A DNA stretch of 64,000 nucleotides from Pasteurellaceae bacterium (GCA_030528525.1 JAUMYT010000003.1:1-64000), one strand, 5' to 3'. Counted from the first letter of the stretch, positions 28,702 to 41,334 are shown. A program made the numbers and translations. The notes: generated by a model from the sequence alone, not told the origin.

Positions 28702-29892
28702 TTATGCGTTGCTCGAGCGACAACAGAGCCAATAATAGGCAATCAACGCAGTAAAGGTACAAAGTGCCATAGTAAACAGCATTGGGCGTTCGCTCGTTAA
28801 AGGAATGTGTGAAATGATCAAGCCAACTAAAGAACCAATACCAAAACGGGCAGTGCCCGCCAATGCATTTGCAGTGCCTGCCATTTGTGGATAACGGTCG
28901 AGCATTGCCGCAGCGGCATTGCTATTGATGGTCGAAACCATCCCCACAAAAAGTGCCACGCCGATTGCCATTGCCCACAAGCCAAGTTGGAAAATACCCA
29001 CAATCACAAGCCAAATGCCTGCGAACACTTGAATACCTAAGCCAATCCGCAACATTTTTTCTGAACCGACTTTGCCGACTAAACGCCCATTGATAAACGT
29101 CATTACGATCAGCACGCCGATGTTCAACATAAAAAAGTAGCCAAAATGTTCAGGCGAAACGTCATACAAGCCGATATAGACCAGTGAGCCAGAAGTCAAA
29201 AAGCTGAACATCCCTGCTAAGGCAAGACCGCCCACTAATACATAACCTAGCGTGGGTTTATGCGTCATCAACGCAATAAAATTCGCCACGACTTTGCGGA
29301 AATTCAGTGGCATTTTATTTTCCGCTTTTAGCGTTTCAGGAATGCGTAATGTCACCAATGTGACGCACAAGATGCCCATAATGAACAGCAAATAGAAGAT
29401 CGAATGCCAATGAAACCACTTGGCGATGTAGCCGCCTAAAATGGGTGCGATGAGTGGGGCGAGCATCGTGATGATCATAATGGTGGACATCACTTTGGCG
29501 AACTGGTTGCGTTCAAACAGATCTCGTATTAAAGCACCCAGCACGACGGCAGGTGCGGCTGCAAATAAGCCTTGTACTAATCGCCATAAATAGAAATTTT
29601 CAATCGTTGCGGTTTTCGTTAAGAAAAACGCAGCGATTGCACTGCCCGATAAGCCAAGCAGAATAATGGGTTTGCGTCCGAAACTATCAGCAATCGGCCC
29701 CCAAAAAAGCTGACCAACGGCAAAACCAAGGGTAAAAATCGCCAACGTAGTTTGGACTTTTTCCTGTGATACTTGCAGATCTTGGGCAATATCCAAAAAG
29801 GACGGTAGATACATATCAATTGCCAAGGGCGGTAGCATTGACAATAAGCCTAAAATCCACACAAAAACAGGCGAAGGGCGATGAGATTGCAT
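28702..29892 (-). CDS. bcr: Bcr/CflA-family drug-resistance MFS transporter
   Basis: 396 residues, 12-helix DHA1 exporter in the inner membrane. Diagnostic start: LSMLPPLAIDMYLPSFLDIA. The loop 2-3 motif WGPIADSFGRKPIILLG is motif A of the superfamily; ALIRDLFERNQFAKVMS follows motif C. E. coli Bcr exports bicyclomycin, sulfonamide and dipeptides; the substrate here is unknown. Overlaps the rsuA stop by 1 bp, so translationally coupled to rsuA as in E. coli. Confidence 0.9.
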   Translation of the reverse strand: MQSHRPSPVFVWILGLLSMLPPLAIDMYLPSFLDIAQDLQVSQEKVQTTLAIFTLGFAVGQLFWGPIADSFGRKPIILLGLSGSAIAAFFLTKTATIENFYLWRLVQGLFAAAPAVVLGALIRDLFERNQFAKVMSTIMIITMLAPLIAPILGGYIAKWFHWHSIFYLLFIMGILCVTLVTLRIPETLKAENKMPLNFRKVVANFIALMTHKPTLGYVLVGGLALAGMFSFLTSGSLVYIGLYDVSPEHFGYFFMLNIGVLIVMTFINGRLVGKVGSEKMLRIGLGIQVFAGIWLVIVGIFQLGLWAMAIGVALFVGMVSTINSNAAAAMLDRYPQMAGTANALAGTARFGIGSLVGLIISHIPLTSERPMLFTMALCTFTALIAYYWLCCRSSNA

Positions 29893-30584
29893 TAGAAACT
29901 CGCTATTTCTTGTTCGTTCAAGGCACGGAATTCGCCTTCTTCAAGGCTTTCGTCTAACACCACATCGCCAATTCGCCAGCGGTGCAAGGCTTCGACTTTA
30001 TTGCCAAGGGCAGCAAACATTCGTTTGACTTGATGATAACGCCCTTCGCTGATCGTGAGATTGACGTTGTAATCGTCCAAAATCTCTAGCACCGCAGGTT
30101 TGGTTAGGGTTTTCTCGCCACGCAACATAATGCCTTCAGAGAATTTTTCTGCATAAAAATCTTCCACAGGATCGGCAAGAGTGACGAGATAGGTTTTTTC
30201 GCAATGGTGCTTTGGCGACGTAATGCGGTGCGACCACTGTCCATCATCGGTCAGTAACACCAAACCCGTAGTGTCGGCATCTAACCGCCCCGCACAGTGC
30301 AATTTTGCCGTGAGCGGATAATCGAAGAATTGGAACACGGTCGGATAATCACCATCATCGTGGGAGCAAACGCAATTTTGCGGTTTGTACAGCATAAAAT
30401 ACTGCCCGTCCCCCACCCAGTCGAGTTTTTCGCCATCAAAACAGATTTCATCTTGCTCGCTCACTTTCAATGCACTATTTTTTTCGATTTCGCCATTGAC
30501 GGTCACTTGCCCTGCTCGCAAGGCTTTGGTGGCTTGAGAGCGGGTCAGCCCCGTATTTTCGGCAATAAATTTATCTAAACGCAT
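29892..30584 (-). CDS. rsuA: 16S rRNA pseudouridine(516) synthase
   Basis: 230 residues. Makes pseudouridine 516 in 16S rRNA. The N-terminal S4-like RNA-binding domain ([20 protein letters not shown]) is followed by the catalytic domain with [17 protein letters not shown], Asp being the nucleophile, and later [17 protein letters not shown]. Length fits RsuA rather than the larger RluB/RluF. First gene of the rsuA-bcr unit. Confidence 0.94.
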   Translation of the reverse strand: MRLDKFIAENTGLTRSQATKALRAGQVTVNGEIEKNSALKVSEQDEICFDGEKLDWVGDGQYFMLYKPQNCVCSHDDGDYPTVFQFFDYPLTAKLHCAGRLDADTTGLVLLTDDGQWSHRITSPKHHCEKTYLVTLADPVEDFYAEKFSEGIMLRGEKTLTKPAVLEILDDYNVNLTISEGRYHQVKRMFAALGNKVEALHRWRIGDVVLDESLEEGEFRALNEQEIASF

Positions 30585-30663
30585 ATCACGATCACTTTTT
30601 GTTATTCAGACCGACTATTGTCCGTGATTTGTTTTAGGAAGACAAATCAAATTTGTGAGAAGG

Positions 30664-30698
30664 ATTTTGCAAAATCTTCGGTTTTCTCACCCCCTTGT
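30664..30698 (-). repeat. Variant uptake-signal-like repeat with degraded inverted partner
   Basis: Minus strand ACAAGGGGGTGAGAAAAC, tail ATTTTGCAAAAT. To the left (about 30648-30661) AAATTTGTGAGAAGG looks like a decayed inverted partner. Between divergent rsuA and gdhA. Confidence 0.75.
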
Positions 30699-30871
30699 CA
30701 GACTATTTATACTTTTCTTCCTGTAAAAAGAGGTTTTTTAACCTTAAATCAATACTTTTTTTAATCACAATCATAAATTTTTCTAATTTTTTGCTTTTCA
30801 AATAAAAATTTGCTTGCTAGACTTCCACGCATTCGAAAACATCATCAATTTCATATTTTATACCGAGGTAA

Positions 30872-32212
<1,341 letters not shown>

Positions 32213-32243
32213 TTTTCCTTTTTACTCTCCTTATCTTTCATGC

Positions 32244-32275
32244 AATCCCTAGCCCTTTGGCTAGGGATTTTTTGT
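32244..32275 (+). terminator. Terminator of gdhA
   Basis: AATCCCTAGCC (32244-32254) pairs with GGCTAGGGATT (32259-32269), loop CTTT, followed by TTTTT. Confidence 0.92.
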
Positions 32276-32381
32276 GTTCAACTCACCGATTTTGTAAAGA
32301 AACTAGTCTCTAAAAACACATTTACGTAGAATGTCTTCCCTTTTTACTTTTCTTCTTTTACCAGCAATTTTGGAGTAACCT

Positions 32382-34358
32382 ATGATGAACAGAAGACGTT
32401 TTATTCAAATCGGTGCCACGGCATTTTTAGCCTTAAGTGCCAACCGTTTCGCCTTTGCCACCAATGCGAAAAACAAAGTCGCCTTGCGTGTAATCGGCAC
32501 TACCGATGTCCACAGTTTTTTAACCGATTTCGACTACTACAAAGATGCCCCAACGGCAAAATTTGGTTTCACTCGTACCGCCACCTTAATCGATCAAGCT
32601 CGTAAAGAAGTACAAAACAGCGTGCTAGTCGATAACGGCGATTTAATTCAAGGCAATCCGATTGCCGATTATCAAGCGGCGGTTGGCTATAAAGAAGGCA
32701 AATCAAACCCTGCAATCGATGCGTTAAATTTTATGCAATATGATGTAGGCACTCTCGGCAACCACGAATTTAACTACGGTTTAACCTACCTTGATGATGC
32801 AATCAAACAAGCGAAATTCCCAATTATCAATGCCAATGTAGTTAAAGCGGGAACGGACGAGCCTGCCTACCAACCGTATTTTATCCAAGAAAAACAGGTG
32901 CTTGATGAAAATGGTATGAAACAAACCGTGAAAATCGGTTATATCGGTTTCGTGCCACCACAAATTATGGTGTGGGACAAAGCCAACTTAGACGGCAAAG
33001 TCGACGCCCGTGATATTGTCAAAACCGCTGAAAAATATGTGCCGATGATGAAAGCCGAAGGGGCGGATATTGTTGTTGCACTCGCTCACACAGGCCCATC
33101 AGACGAGCCGTACAAAGAAGGGGCGGAAAACGCCGCATTCTACCTTGCCGATGTGAAGGGCATTGATGCGGTGATTTTCGGTCACTCACACCGTTTATTC
33201 CCAAATAAAGAATTTGCCAAATCGCCAAATGCGGACATCGAAAAAGGCACTGTCAAAGGCGTGCCAGAAAGTATGGCGGGCTACTGGGGCAATAACATCA
33301 GTGTGGTGGATTTAACCCTCGCTCAAGATGGCGATAAATGGGTGGTAGTCGATGGCAAAGCGGTGTTACGCCCGATTTACGATAACGAGAAAAAAGCAGC
33401 AACGGTGGAAAATCACCCAGAAGTCGAAGCCTTGTTGAAGCCTGTGCACGATGCGACCCGTGCGTTCGTGTCTCAACCAATCGGACAAGCCGATGAGAAT
33501 ATGTATAGCTACTTGGCGTTAGTGCAAGATGATCCAACGGTGCAAATCGTGAACCAAGCCCAACGTGCTTATGTGGAAAATGTCGTTAAAGGTTTGCCTG
33601 AACTGGCGGGCTTGCCAATTTTAAGTGCAGGGGCACCGTTTAAGGCAGGCGGACGTAAAAACGATCCAACAGGTTATACCGAAGTGGATAAAGGTCAGCT
33701 TACCTTCCGTAACGCAGCGGATTTATATCTCTATCCAAACACGCTCGTTGTGGTAAAAGTCACGGGCGAAGAGTTAAAAGAATGGTTAGAATGCAGTGCA
33801 GGTATGTTCAAGCAGATCGATCCAAGTAGCGAACAGCCACAAAGTTTGCTGGATTGGACAGGCTTCCGCACCTATAACTTTGACGTGATTGACGGCGTGC
33901 AATACCAATACGACATCACCAAACCTGCACGTTATGACGGTGATTGCAAGTTGATCAACCCAAACACCAGCCGAGTGGTGAATCTAACCTACCAAGGCAA
34001 AGCGGTGGATCCAAAAGCGGAATTTTTAATTGCGACGAACAACTACCGTGCGTACAGCAATAAATTCCCAGGCACAGGCGACAGCCACATAGTGTTCGCT
34101 GCCCCAGATGAAAACCGCCAAATTTTAGCGAACTACATCAGTAGCGAAACCCAAGCTCACGGCAAAGTGAACCCTGCAGCAGACAAAAACTGGCGAATCG
34201 CCCCAATTTCGACCAAAGCGAAATTAGATGTGCGTTTTGAAACATCGCCAAGTGAGAAAGCCAAAGCGTTCATTGCCGAAAAATCACAATATGATGTGAC
34301 ATTCTTAAATCTTGATGAAACAGGTTTTGCGGTGTATCAGATTGATTTGACGAAGTAA
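32382..34358 (+). CDS. cpdB: 2',3'-cyclic-nucleotide 2'-phosphodiesterase / 3'-nucleotidase
   Basis: 658 residues, periplasmic. Signal peptide [20 protein letters not shown], cut after about 26 (FAFA); the NRRRFIQ patch looks like a twin-arginine (Tat) signal. A metallophosphatase domain has [31 protein letters not shown] and FGHSHRLFP (metal ligands). The C-terminal 5'-nucleotidase domain (about 370 onward) binds substrate. Hydrolyses 2',3'-cyclic nucleotides to nucleosides for uptake. Two ATGs are in tandem; GGAG sits 6 bp before the first. Monocistronic. Confidence 0.94.
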   Translation: MMNRRRFIQIGATAFLALSANRFAFATNAKNKVALRVIGTTDVHSFLTDFDYYKDAPTAKFGFTRTATLIDQARKEVQNSVLVDNGDLIQGNPIADYQAAVGYKEGKSNPAIDALNFMQYDVGTLGNHEFNYGLTYLDDAIKQAKFPIINANVVKAGTDEPAYQPYFIQEKQVLDENGMKQTVKIGYIGFVPPQIMVWDKANLDGKVDARDIVKTAEKYVPMMKAEGADIVVALAHTGPSDEPYKEGAENAAFYLADVKGIDAVIFGHSHRLFPNKEFAKSPNADIEKGTVKGVPESMAGYWGNNISVVDLTLAQDGDKWVVVDGKAVLRPIYDNEKKAATVENHPEVEALLKPVHDATRAFVSQPIGQADENMYSYLALVQDDPTVQIVNQAQRAYVENVVKGLPELAGLPILSAGAPFKAGGRKNDPTGYTEVDKGQLTFRNAADLYLYPNTLVVVKVTGEELKEWLECSAGMFKQIDPSSEQPQSLLDWTGFRTYNFDVIDGVQYQYDITKPARYDGDCKLINPNTSRVVNLTYQGKAVDPKAEFLIATNNYRAYSNKFPGTGDSHIVFAAPDENRQILANYISSETQAHGKVNPAADKNWRIAPISTKAKLDVRFETSPSEKAKAFIAEKSQYDVTFLNLDETGFAVYQIDLTK

Positions 34359-34382
34359 TATTCACATGCTACGTTGAAGCTT

Positions 34383-34428
34383 ACAAGGGGGGGAGTTTGT
34401 GGAAGATTTTACAAAATCCTCCCCTTGC
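34383..34428. terminator. Inverted pair of variant uptake signals between cpdB and ppiB
   Basis: ACAAGGGGGGGAG on the left and CTCCCCTTGC on the right, around GATTTTACAAAATC. It forms a stem between two convergent genes and probably terminates both. Confidence 0.75.
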
Positions 34429-34441
34429 TATTTTTATATTA

Positions 34442-34951
34442 CTACTCCACTGTCACCGAACTGATTACCACATCTTCTTTTGGCACATCTTGGTGGAAGC
34501 CTTTGTTGCCCGTTTTCACGCCTTTGATTTTATCCACCACGTCCATTCCTTCAACCACTTCACCGAATACCGCATAGCCCCACTCTTGCACCACAGTTTT
34601 GCCAAACATCTCTTTGGTGCGATGATCTAAGAAACTGTTGTCTGCCACGTTAATGAAAAATTGAGCGGAAGCCGAGTGTGGATCAGAAGTACGAGCCATT
34701 GCGATGGTACCACGTTTGTTGCTCAAGCCGTTGTTGGCTTCGTTTTTGATTGGAGCACGAGTGGATTTTTCGATTAAACCCGATTCCATACCGCCACCTT
34801 GGATCATAAAACCGTCGATCACACGGTGGAAAATGGTGCCGTTGTAAAAGCCGTCTTTGCAGTAGGTTTCAAAGTTTTCAGCCGTGATTGGGGCTTTTTC
34901 AAAATTCAAGGCGATTTTGATGTCGCCGAAGTTGGTGTGTAATGTAATCAT
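34442..34951 (-). CDS. ppiB: Peptidyl-prolyl cis-trans isomerase B (cyclophilin)
   Basis: 169 residues, cytosolic form without signal peptide. Cyclophilin core: [48 protein letters not shown]. The active-site Arg is in FHRV. The ATG 34951 follows GGAACACTCA. Divergent from cysS, the same neighbourhood as in E. coli. Confidence 0.95.
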   Translation of the reverse strand: MITLHTNFGDIKIALNFEKAPITAENFETYCKDGFYNGTIFHRVIDGFMIQGGGMESGLIEKSTRAPIKNEANNGLSNKRGTIAMARTSDPHSASAQFFINVADNSFLDHRTKEMFGKTVVQEWGYAVFGEVVEGMDVVDKIKGVKTGNKGFHQDVPKEDVVISSVTVE

Positions 34952-35009
34952 TGAGTGTTCCTATGTGAGAAAGGGAAGAAAGGCGACATTATGAAAAAGT
35001 TTGTTAAAA

Positions 35010-35042
35010 ATTGCAAAAAAATCTCAAAATCTGCCCCCTTGT
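35010..35042 (-). repeat. Variant uptake-signal-like repeat
   Basis: Minus strand ACAAGGGGGCAGATTTTG, tail TTTTTTTGCAAT, in the divergent ppiB/cysS region. Confidence 0.65.
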
Positions 35043-35088
35043 TTGCTATATTAACCGCCTTTATTTTTTGATTGAGAGAGAGAAAACG

Positions 35089-36468
35089 ATGCTCAAAATT
35101 TATAACACCCTAAAACGTGAAAAAGAAGAATTTAAACCGATCCATCCTGATTTTGTGGGAATGTACGTCTGTGGCGTGACGGTTTTTGATTTCTGTCACT
35201 TTGGGCACGGGCGGACGTTTGTCTCTTTTGATGTGATTGCCCGCTATTTACGCTACCTTGGCTACAATTTGCGTTACGTTCGTAACATTACCGATGTGGA
35301 CGACAAAATCATCAAACGTGCCATTGAGAACAACGAAACCTGTGACCAACTGGTGGAACGAATGATTGCCGAAATGCACCGTGATTTTGATGCGTTGAAC
35401 ATTCTACGCCCTGATGTGGAGCCAAGAGCTACACAGCATATGCCAGAAATTATCAATATGGTGCAAACCTTGTTAGACAAAGGGTACGCTTATGTTGCGG
35501 AAGATGGCGATGTGATGTTTAAGGTCGATTCCTTTGAAAAATACGGTCGCCTTTCTCGCCAAAATTTAGAGCAACTGCAAGCAGGGGCAAGGGTCGAAAT
35601 CAAATCAGTCAAACGTAACCCGATGGATTTTGTGCTGTGGAAAATGTCCAAAGCCAACGAACCGAGCTGGGATTCCCCTTGGGGCAAAGGTCGCCCCGGT
35701 TGGCATATTGAATGTTCGGCGATGAACAGCAAAGAACTCGGCAACCATTTTGATATTCACGGTGGTGGTTCAGATTTAATGTTCCCACACCACGAAAACG
35801 AAATTGCCCAATCTTGCTGTGCACACGGCGATGACTACGTCAATTATTGGCTGCACACGGGAATGTTGATGATCAACAAAGAGAAGATGTCCAAATCATT
35901 GAACAACTTCTTTACTATTCGTGATATTTTGAAACAGTTTGATGCTGAAACCGTGCGTTATTTCTTTTTAACCGCTCACTATCGCAGTTTATTAGATTTT
36001 AGTGCGGAAAATATTGAGCTTGCCCGTTCAGCTCTTGAACGCTTATACACCGCCTTGCGTGGCTGTGATTTATCTGTCGAATTAAGCGAAGATGATCAAT
36101 ACGTTACCGCTTTTAAAGAGGCAATGAATGATGATTTTAACACCCCTGGGGCGTTAGCGGTGCTGTTTGAGCTGGCACGTGAAATCAACAAAGCAAAAAG
36201 CGAAAATCCAGCCGAAGCTAACCGCTTGGCAAGCCGTTTAAAACAACTTGCAGGGGTGTTGGGCTTGTTAGAACAAGATGCAGAAGCCTTCTTGCAAGGC
36301 GGTGCGGATAATGATGAAGTGGCAGAAATTGAAGCTCTCATCAAGCAACGCAACGAAGCTCGTGCCGCAAAAAATTGGGCGGTGGCGGACGAAGCTCGCA
36401 ACAAACTGACCGAAATGGGCATTGTGTTAGAAGACGGCGCCAACGGCACCACGTGGCGTAAAGCTTAA
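35089..36468 (+). CDS. cysS: Cysteinyl-tRNA synthetase
   Basis: 459 residues from ATG 35089 ([15 protein letters not shown]); a 26-codon upstream extension overlaps a repeat and lacks family similarity. Class I synthetase with zinc-assisted Cys selection ([18 protein letters not shown] holds the HIGH-type motif and a Zn Cys), [19 protein letters not shown] and [11 protein letters not shown] preceded by GAGAGAGAGAA. Monocistronic with terminator. Confidence 0.97.
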   Translation: MLKIYNTLKREKEEFKPIHPDFVGMYVCGVTVFDFCHFGHGRTFVSFDVIARYLRYLGYNLRYVRNITDVDDKIIKRAIENNETCDQLVERMIAEMHRDFDALNILRPDVEPRATQHMPEIINMVQTLLDKGYAYVAEDGDVMFKVDSFEKYGRLSRQNLEQLQAGARVEIKSVKRNPMDFVLWKMSKANEPSWDSPWGKGRPGWHIECSAMNSKELGNHFDIHGGGSDLMFPHHENEIAQSCCAHGDDYVNYWLHTGMLMINKEKMSKSLNNFFTIRDILKQFDAETVRYFFLTAHYRSLLDFSAENIELARSALERLYTALRGCDLSVELSEDDQYVTAFKEAMNDDFNTPGALAVLFELAREINKAKSENPAEANRLASRLKQLAGVLGLLEQDAEAFLQGGADNDEVAEIEALIKQRNEARAAKNWAVADEARNKLTEMGIVLEDGANGTTWRKA

Positions 36469-36475
36469 TGAACAA

Positions 36476-36506
36476 GATCCCCCCTAAATATATAGGGGGA
36501 TTTTTA
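36476..36506 (+). terminator. Terminator of cysS
   Basis: ATCCCCC pairs with GGGGGAT across an AT-rich loop, followed by TTTTT. Confidence 0.8.
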
Positions 36507-36537
36507 TATCCTTTCACTTTTCAATAAAGGCAAAACG

Positions 36538-37728
36538 ATGCAAACTAACAAAAAATTATCTACACAACTTGCCCATCTTTCTCGCCATACACGCTACACC
36601 CAAAAAGGCGTAAACCCCGTGATTCAACGAGCTTCCTCATTAGTTTTTGATTCTATTGCCGACAAAAAAGACGCTACTCGTAATCGTTATAAAGGGGCAC
36701 TATTTTACGGTCGCCGTGGTACACTCACTCACTTTGCTTTGCAAGATGCCATGAGCGAGTTGGAAGGTGGAGCGGGTTGTGCACTCTATCCCTGTGGTGC
36801 AGCCGCTGTGAGCAATGCGATTTTAGCTTTTGTCGCACAAGGCGATCATATTTTGATGACGGGAGCAGCTTACGAGCCGACCCAAGATTTTTGTAATCAG
36901 ATTCTGAAAAAGTTTGGCGTAGAAACCACTTATTACGATCCGATGATCGGTCGCCAAATCGCCGATCTGATCCAACCGAACACCAAAGTGCTGTTTTTGG
37001 AATCGCCAAGCTCGCTGACAATGGAAGTGCCTGATATTCCAACGTTGGTGCAGACCGCTCGTGCAATTAACCCTGAGATCGTGATTATGATCGACAACAC
37101 TTGGTCGGCAGGCGTACTGTTCCCTGCACTTGAGCACGGCATTGATATTTCGATCCAAGCAGGCACCAAGTATTTGGTCGGGCATTCTGATGTGATGATC
37201 GGCACGGCCGTTGCCAATGCTCGCTGTTGGGATCAACTGCGAGAAAATTCCTACTTAATGGGGCAAATGGTCGATGCAGATTCTGCCTACATGACAACTC
37301 GAGGTCTACGCACGCTTGCACTTCGTTTGAAACAGCATCATGAAAGTAGCCTCCACATTGCCAAATGGCTGGCACAACGCCCTGAAGTCAAAGCCGTTTA
37401 CCACCCTGCTCTGCCAAGTTGCCACGGACACGAATTTTTCCAACGTGATTTTAGTGGCGCAAGCGGATTATTTTCGTTTGAGTTGAATAAGTGCCTTTCA
37501 GATCAAGAGCTTGCTGATTTCCTAGAAAACTTTAAATACTTTGCTATGGCATATTCATGGGGAGGTTATGAGTCCTTGATCCTTACTAACCAACCCCATG
37601 AGATTGCTCGTATCCGCCCTGCTATTGAACGCAAACTCACTGGTACGTTGATTCGTGTTCATATCGGCTTGGAAGATGTGGACGATTTAATCGCCGATCT
37701 TGAAAAAGGTTTTGAGCGTCTTGCTTAA
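36538..37728 (+). CDS. metC: Cystathionine beta-lyase
   Basis: 396 residues, PLP enzyme of the Cys/Met metabolism family. Splits cystathionine to homocysteine, pyruvate and ammonia. The Schiff-base Lys is at about 211 in [25 protein letters not shown] and [13 protein letters not shown] are PLP and substrate contacts typical of MetC rather than MetB. The ATG follows AAAGGCAAAACG. metX lies 24 kb away; no MetJ-like boxes are seen here. Confidence 0.94.
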   Translation: MQTNKKLSTQLAHLSRHTRYTQKGVNPVIQRASSLVFDSIADKKDATRNRYKGALFYGRRGTLTHFALQDAMSELEGGAGCALYPCGAAAVSNAILAFVAQGDHILMTGAAYEPTQDFCNQILKKFGVETTYYDPMIGRQIADLIQPNTKVLFLESPSSLTMEVPDIPTLVQTARAINPEIVIMIDNTWSAGVLFPALEHGIDISIQAGTKYLVGHSDVMIGTAVANARCWDQLRENSYLMGQMVDADSAYMTTRGLRTLALRLKQHHESSLHIAKWLAQRPEVKAVYHPALPSCHGHEFFQRDFSGASGLFSFELNKCLSDQELADFLENFKYFAMAYSWGGYESLILTNQPHEIARIRPAIERKLTGTLIRVHIGLEDVDDLIADLEKGFERLA

Positions 37729-37764
37729 CGTCATACGGGCTGATTTCATCAGCCCAATTCTGAT

Positions 37765-37798
37765 ACAAGGGGGCAGATCTTGTCCATTTTCTGCAAAA
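37765..37798 (+). repeat. Variant uptake-signal-like repeat (CAGATCTTG subtype)
   Basis: ACAAGGGGGCAGATCTTG, tail TTTTCTGCAAAAC, between metC and the ghxP control region. Confidence 0.7.
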
Positions 37799-37806
37799 CG
37801 TTAGCC

Positions 37807-37845
37807 AAGCAAACGTTTGCCTAAATGGCTTGCCTTGTGTAAAAT
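37807..37845 (+). promoter_or_regulatory. ghxP promoter with PurR operator
   Basis: GCAAACGTTTGC (37809-37820) is the perfect core of the PurR box. A promoter TTGCCT (37817-37822), 17-bp spacer, TAAAAT (37840-37845) overlaps it, so PurR with hypoxanthine or guanine would block RNA polymerase. Confidence 0.85.
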
Positions 37846-37895
37846 CGCACCCTTTTTAATCTCCTTCAATTTTATTTTTCATTTTTGAGGTCTTT

Positions 37896-39209
37896 ATGTC
37901 TTTACTCTCTCGTTTCCAGTTGCAAGAGCGTGGTTCAAACGTTCGTCAGGAAATTATTGCAGGATTAACCACCTTTTTAGCGATGGTCTATTCCGTGATC
38001 GTGGTGCCAAATATGTTGAGTGCAGCGGGTTTTCCTGCGGACTCAGTGTTTATCGCGACCTGTTTAGTGGCAGGGCTTGGCTCGATTTTAATCGGCTTAT
38101 GGGCGAACGTGCCAATGGCGATCGGCTGTGCGATTTCCCTCACCGCATTTACCGCCTTCAGTTTAGTGCTCGGTCAGGGCATTAGCGTGCCTGTGGCGTT
38201 AGGAGCGATTTTCTTAATGGGTGTGGTGTTCACGTTAGTTTCAGTAACTGGTATCCGTGGTTGGATCTTACGCAACTTGCCTGCAAGCATCGCGCACGGT
38301 GCTGGGATCGGGATCGGCTTATTCCTATTGTTAATCGCTGCAAACGGCGTTGGCTTAGTGGTGAGCAACCAGGCGGGTTTACCGGTGAAAATGGGTGAAT
38401 TTACTTCTTTTCCTGTGATTATGGCACTGCTTGGCTTAGCGGCGATCATCGGTTTAGAACGCTTGCAAGTGAAAGGTTCGATTTTATGGGTAATCATCGC
38501 GATTACCGTGATCGGCCTGATCTTTGACCCGAATGTAAAATTCGGTGGCGAAGTATTCAAAATGCCAACCTTCGGCGAAAATTCCCAATTCTTAAATCTT
38601 GATGTAATGGGGGCATTGAACGCAGCGATTTTACCTGTGGTATTTGCCCTTGTGATGACCGCTATTTTCGATGCGACAGGCACAATCCGTGCAGTGGCGG
38701 GGCAAGCAAACTTACTAGACAAAGATGGACAAATCATCAACGGCGGACGTGCATTGACCTCTGACTCACTCGGTAGCGTGCTATCAGGCTTATTCGGCAC
38801 AGCCCCTGCTGCGGTGTACATCGAATCGGCAGCAGGCACCGCAGTCGGTGGTAAAACCGGTTTAACGGCGGTGGTCGTGGGCGTGTTGTTCCTCTTGATG
38901 TTATTCTTCCAACCGCTTGCATTCTTAGTGCCAAGCTACGCAACCGCTCCAGCCTTGATGTACGTGGGCTTGTTGATGTTAAGCAACGTGTCAAAACTTG
39001 ATTTTGATGATTTCATCGGGGCAATGTCTGGCTTGGTGTGTGCCGTGTTTATCGTGCTGACAGCGAACATCGTGACAGGGATTATGTTAGGCTTTGCCAC
39101 CCTTGTGATCGGTCGTGTCATTTCAGGCGAGTTCAAGAAATTGAACATCGGCACGGTTGTTATTGCAGTTGTTCTCGTGGCGTTTTATGCCTTAGGCTAT
39201 GCCATCTAA
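37896..39209 (+). CDS. ghxP: Guanine/hypoxanthine permease (NCS2, AzgA-like)
   Basis: 437 residues, multi-span inner-membrane proton symporter. Long stretches follow the E. coli GhxP pattern: [95 protein letters not shown]. The overlapping PurR box supports purine control. The ATG follows TGAGGTCTTT. Converges with dxr at a shared terminator. Confidence 0.92.
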   Translation: MSLLSRFQLQERGSNVRQEIIAGLTTFLAMVYSVIVVPNMLSAAGFPADSVFIATCLVAGLGSILIGLWANVPMAIGCAISLTAFTAFSLVLGQGISVPVALGAIFLMGVVFTLVSVTGIRGWILRNLPASIAHGAGIGIGLFLLLIAANGVGLVVSNQAGLPVKMGEFTSFPVIMALLGLAAIIGLERLQVKGSILWVIIAITVIGLIFDPNVKFGGEVFKMPTFGENSQFLNLDVMGALNAAILPVVFALVMTAIFDATGTIRAVAGQANLLDKDGQIINGGRALTSDSLGSVLSGLFGTAPAAVYIESAAGTAVGGKTGLTAVVVGVLFLLMLFFQPLAFLVPSYATAPALMYVGLLMLSNVSKLDFDDFIGAMSGLVCAVFIVLTANIVTGIMLGFATLVIGRVISGEFKKLNIGTVVIAVVLVAFYALGYAI

Positions 39210-39215
39210 ACATAA

Positions 39216-39247
39216 AAAATAAAATCGCCGTCAGGCGATTTTATTTT
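39216..39247. terminator. Bidirectional terminator of ghxP and dxr
   Basis: A 14-bp stem (AAAATAAAATCGCC, 39216-39229, with 39234-39247), loop GTCA; it runs into the dxr stop at 39246. Confidence 0.9.
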
Positions 39248-40436
39248 ATTGCTGTAATACCGTTTGAGTCGCAACGTCTCTCGCCAGCTTGTCGATGTGT
39301 AACACGTCGGCAATTTCCCGAATCGCAATCGGGGCGATGTTTTCCACCACGCTCCGATTCACCTCCACAATATCCGTAAAGCGAATTTGCCCATTTAAAA
39401 AGGCTTCCACCGCCACTTCATTTGCCGCATTCATTGCGGTGGTCGCATATTGCCCTTCGGCGAAAGCATCAATCGCCAATTTCAAATTGGGATAGCGAGC
39501 AAAATCAGGCTCAATAAAGGTCAGCTCTTTTAATTTGAAGAAATCCAGCGGGGCGACGCCTGCGTGAATTCGTTGTGGATACGCCATCGTGTGAGCAATC
39601 GGCGTTCTCATATCGGGGTTGCCCATTTGTGCCAGCACACTGCCGTCCACATAACGCACCATTGAGTGAATAATCGATTGCGGATGAATGATGATTTCCA
39701 TTTCTTCCGCACTGGCATTAAACAGCCAACGGGCTTCGATATATTCCAATCCTTTGTTCATCATCGTGGCAGAATCGACCGAAATTTTTCGCCCCATTGA
39801 CCAATTTGGGTGAGCAATCGCTTGTTCAGGTGTGATCGATGAAAATTCATTAAGCGGTTTGGTGCGGAACGGCCCGCCAGACCCTGTGAGAATAATTTTG
39901 CTCACGCCAAGCTCTGCAAGGGGGCAAGAACCGATGAGATTTTGCAAATCAGGCGGTAACGCTTGGAAAATCGCGTTGTGTTCGCTGTCCACTGGCAATA
40001 ATTTCGCCCCCGATTTTTTCGCTTCATCAATAAAAAGCTGTCCGCAAGTGACTAGCGACTCTTTATTTGCCAGCAACACTTTTTTACCCGCTTTCACCGC
40101 CGAAAGTGTCGGCAAAAGCCCCGCAGCCCCAACAATCGCCGCCATTACCATATCGGCTTCGGGGTGCGCTGCTAATTCGCAAATGGCTTGCGTACCGCTG
40201 ACCACTTCCGTTGTGAGGTTCAACGCTTTAAGGTTTTCCGCCAGTTGTTGAGCGGAATTCACATCATCTAAGGCGGCAAATGTCGGCTGATAGCGTTGGC
40301 ATTGCTCTGTCATCAACCCCACATTTTTCCCGCCCACCAAGGCAAAGGCTTGGTAATCGCTCGGATTATGATCGATAACCGATAACGTGCTTGTGCCAAT
40401 TGAGCCTGTTGAGCCTAAAATAACCAGTTTTTTCAT
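39246..40436 (-). CDS. dxr: 1-deoxy-D-xylulose 5-phosphate reductoisomerase
   Basis: 396 residues. First committed step of the MEP isoprenoid pathway: DXP plus NADPH gives MEP. NADPH fold [15 protein letters not shown] at the N-terminus; metal site [34 protein letters not shown] and [14 protein letters not shown] active-site blocks. A variant uptake signal is embedded at 39916-39949, encoding [15 protein letters not shown] 40436 follows GGAACACA. Confidence 0.96.
   Translation of the reverse strand: MKKLVILGSTGSIGTSTLSVIDHNPSDYQAFALVGGKNVGLMTEQCQRYQPTFAALDDVNSAQQLAENLKALNLTTEVVSGTQAICELAAHPEADMVMAAIVGAAGLLPTLSAVKAGKKVLLANKESLVTCGQLFIDEAKKSGAKLLPVDSEHNAIFQALPPDLQNLIGSCPLAELGVSKIILTGSGGPFRTKPLNEFSSITPEQAIAHPNWSMGRKISVDSATMMNKGLEYIEARWLFNASAEEMEIIIHPQSIIHSMVRYVDGSVLAQMGNPDMRTPIAHTMAYPQRIHAGVAPLDFFKLKELTFIEPDFARYPNLKLAIDAFAEGQYATTAMNAANEVAVEAFLNGQIRFTDIVEVNRSVVENIAPIAIREIADVLHIDKLARDVATQTVLQQ
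39916..39949 (+). repeat. Variant uptake-signal-like repeat inside dxr
   Basis: GCAAGGGGGCAAGAACC, tail GATTTTGCAAAT; the gene reads the opposite strand, giving [12 protein letters not shown]. Confidence 0.75.
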
Positions 40437-40498
40437 TGTGTTCCTCTAACATAAAATCATAGCAAAGTGATTGCTAAGCAATCCTGTTCAATGCGATG

Positions 40499-40954
40499 CT
40501 ATTCACCCTTTCCTACTACCAACGACAAAATCCCAGCGGCAATCAAAGGCCCAACGGGTACGCCTTTCATAAAGGCGACACCAATAATGGTGCCGATCAA
40601 CAACCCCGTGACTAACACAGGTTGGCCACTCATTAAGTTTACGCCACGTCCGCCGAGCCACGCAACCGCAATGCCTGCCACAATCGCAAATAGCATTTTC
40701 CAATTCAGAAAAGTGGCGAAGTCGGGCATTGCAATTCGCCCTGAAACGAGCGGGCTGAGTACGCCGATGGTAAGAATAATAATTCCAATTTTTAAGCCGT
40801 ATTTATCCACCCACGGCAGATAGTTTGAGAGCAGGGTTTGTTGCATAATCAGCAACACCGCAGCGGAAATGGTCACGGCACTGTTTTGGCTGAAAAGTCC
40901 AAGTAAAATCAGCACCACAAGGAGCAAGGCGATTGCGTTGAGTTGTAAAGACAT
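40499..40954 (-). CDS. DUF441 (YeaL-like) membrane protein
   Basis: 151 residues, four hydrophobic stretches (about 5-22, 25-45, 50-70, 85-105, and 115-145 partly). [29 protein letters not shown] and the glycine-rich [25 protein letters not shown] are typical of this uncharacterised family. The function is unknown. 62 bp downstream of it (on the minus strand) lies dxr, so co-transcription is possible. Confidence 0.85.
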   Translation of the reverse strand: MSLQLNAIALLLVVLILLGLFSQNSAVTISAAVLLIMQQTLLSNYLPWVDKYGLKIGIIILTIGVLSPLVSGRIAMPDFATFLNWKMLFAIVAGIAVAWLGGRGVNLMSGQPVLVTGLLIGTIIGVAFMKGVPVGPLIAAGILSLVVGKGE

Positions 40955-40975
40955 TGTGTGATTTCAGAAAGTGAA

Positions 40976-41003
40976 AATCCCTTACCTGCACGCAAGTAAG
41001 GGA
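40976..41003 (-). terminator. Terminator of the coiled-coil membrane protein gene
   Basis: TCCCTTAC pairs with GTAAGGGA, just past the stop at 41020; the T-run is weak. Confidence 0.55.
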
Positions 41004-41019
41004 AAGTTTAACGGTTCGA

Positions 41020-41334
41020 TTAGTTGATAAATTTGATGATAGTCATTAAGAAACCAATACCTGCCATCATCAATCCCACCATTTTATACATCATTGTGTT
41101 GAATGTATCGGTTAAGCGAGCTTCCATTTGTGATAGCTTCGTGTCGAATTTCGCTTCTAGTTGTGTCAGACGCAATTCAAAATCCGTTTTTGTCATTAGA
41201 TTTCGCTGACTTTGATCGAGAGCATCATCTAATGCATCGGCAAAGGCTTCTGCCACTTCGGGTGGCTGATTGGCTTCTTGCAGTTTTTTGACGAAACGTA
41301 ATTTATCAAATCGAATATTCATTGTGGTATCCAT
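41020..41334 (-). CDS. Small coiled-coil protein with C-terminal membrane anchor (DUF1640-like)
   Basis: 104 residues. Residues 15-45 are helical (QEANQPPEVAEAFADALDDA), about 50-78 is a heptad-like coiled coil (LRLTQLEAKFDTKLSQMEAR), and about 84-101 is one membrane helix. This build resembles the DUF1640/CCDC90 group, in which mitochondrial homologues relate to calcium uniporter regulation; the bacterial role is unknown. The start is ATG 41334 after GGGGAAAAACA. The gene sits alone between grpE and the DUF441 gene. Confidence 0.65.
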   Translation of the reverse strand: MDTTMNIRFDKLRFVKKLQEANQPPEVAEAFADALDDALDQSQRNLMTKTDFELRLTQLEAKFDTKLSQMEARLTDTFNTMMYKMVGLMMAGIGFLMTIIKFIN

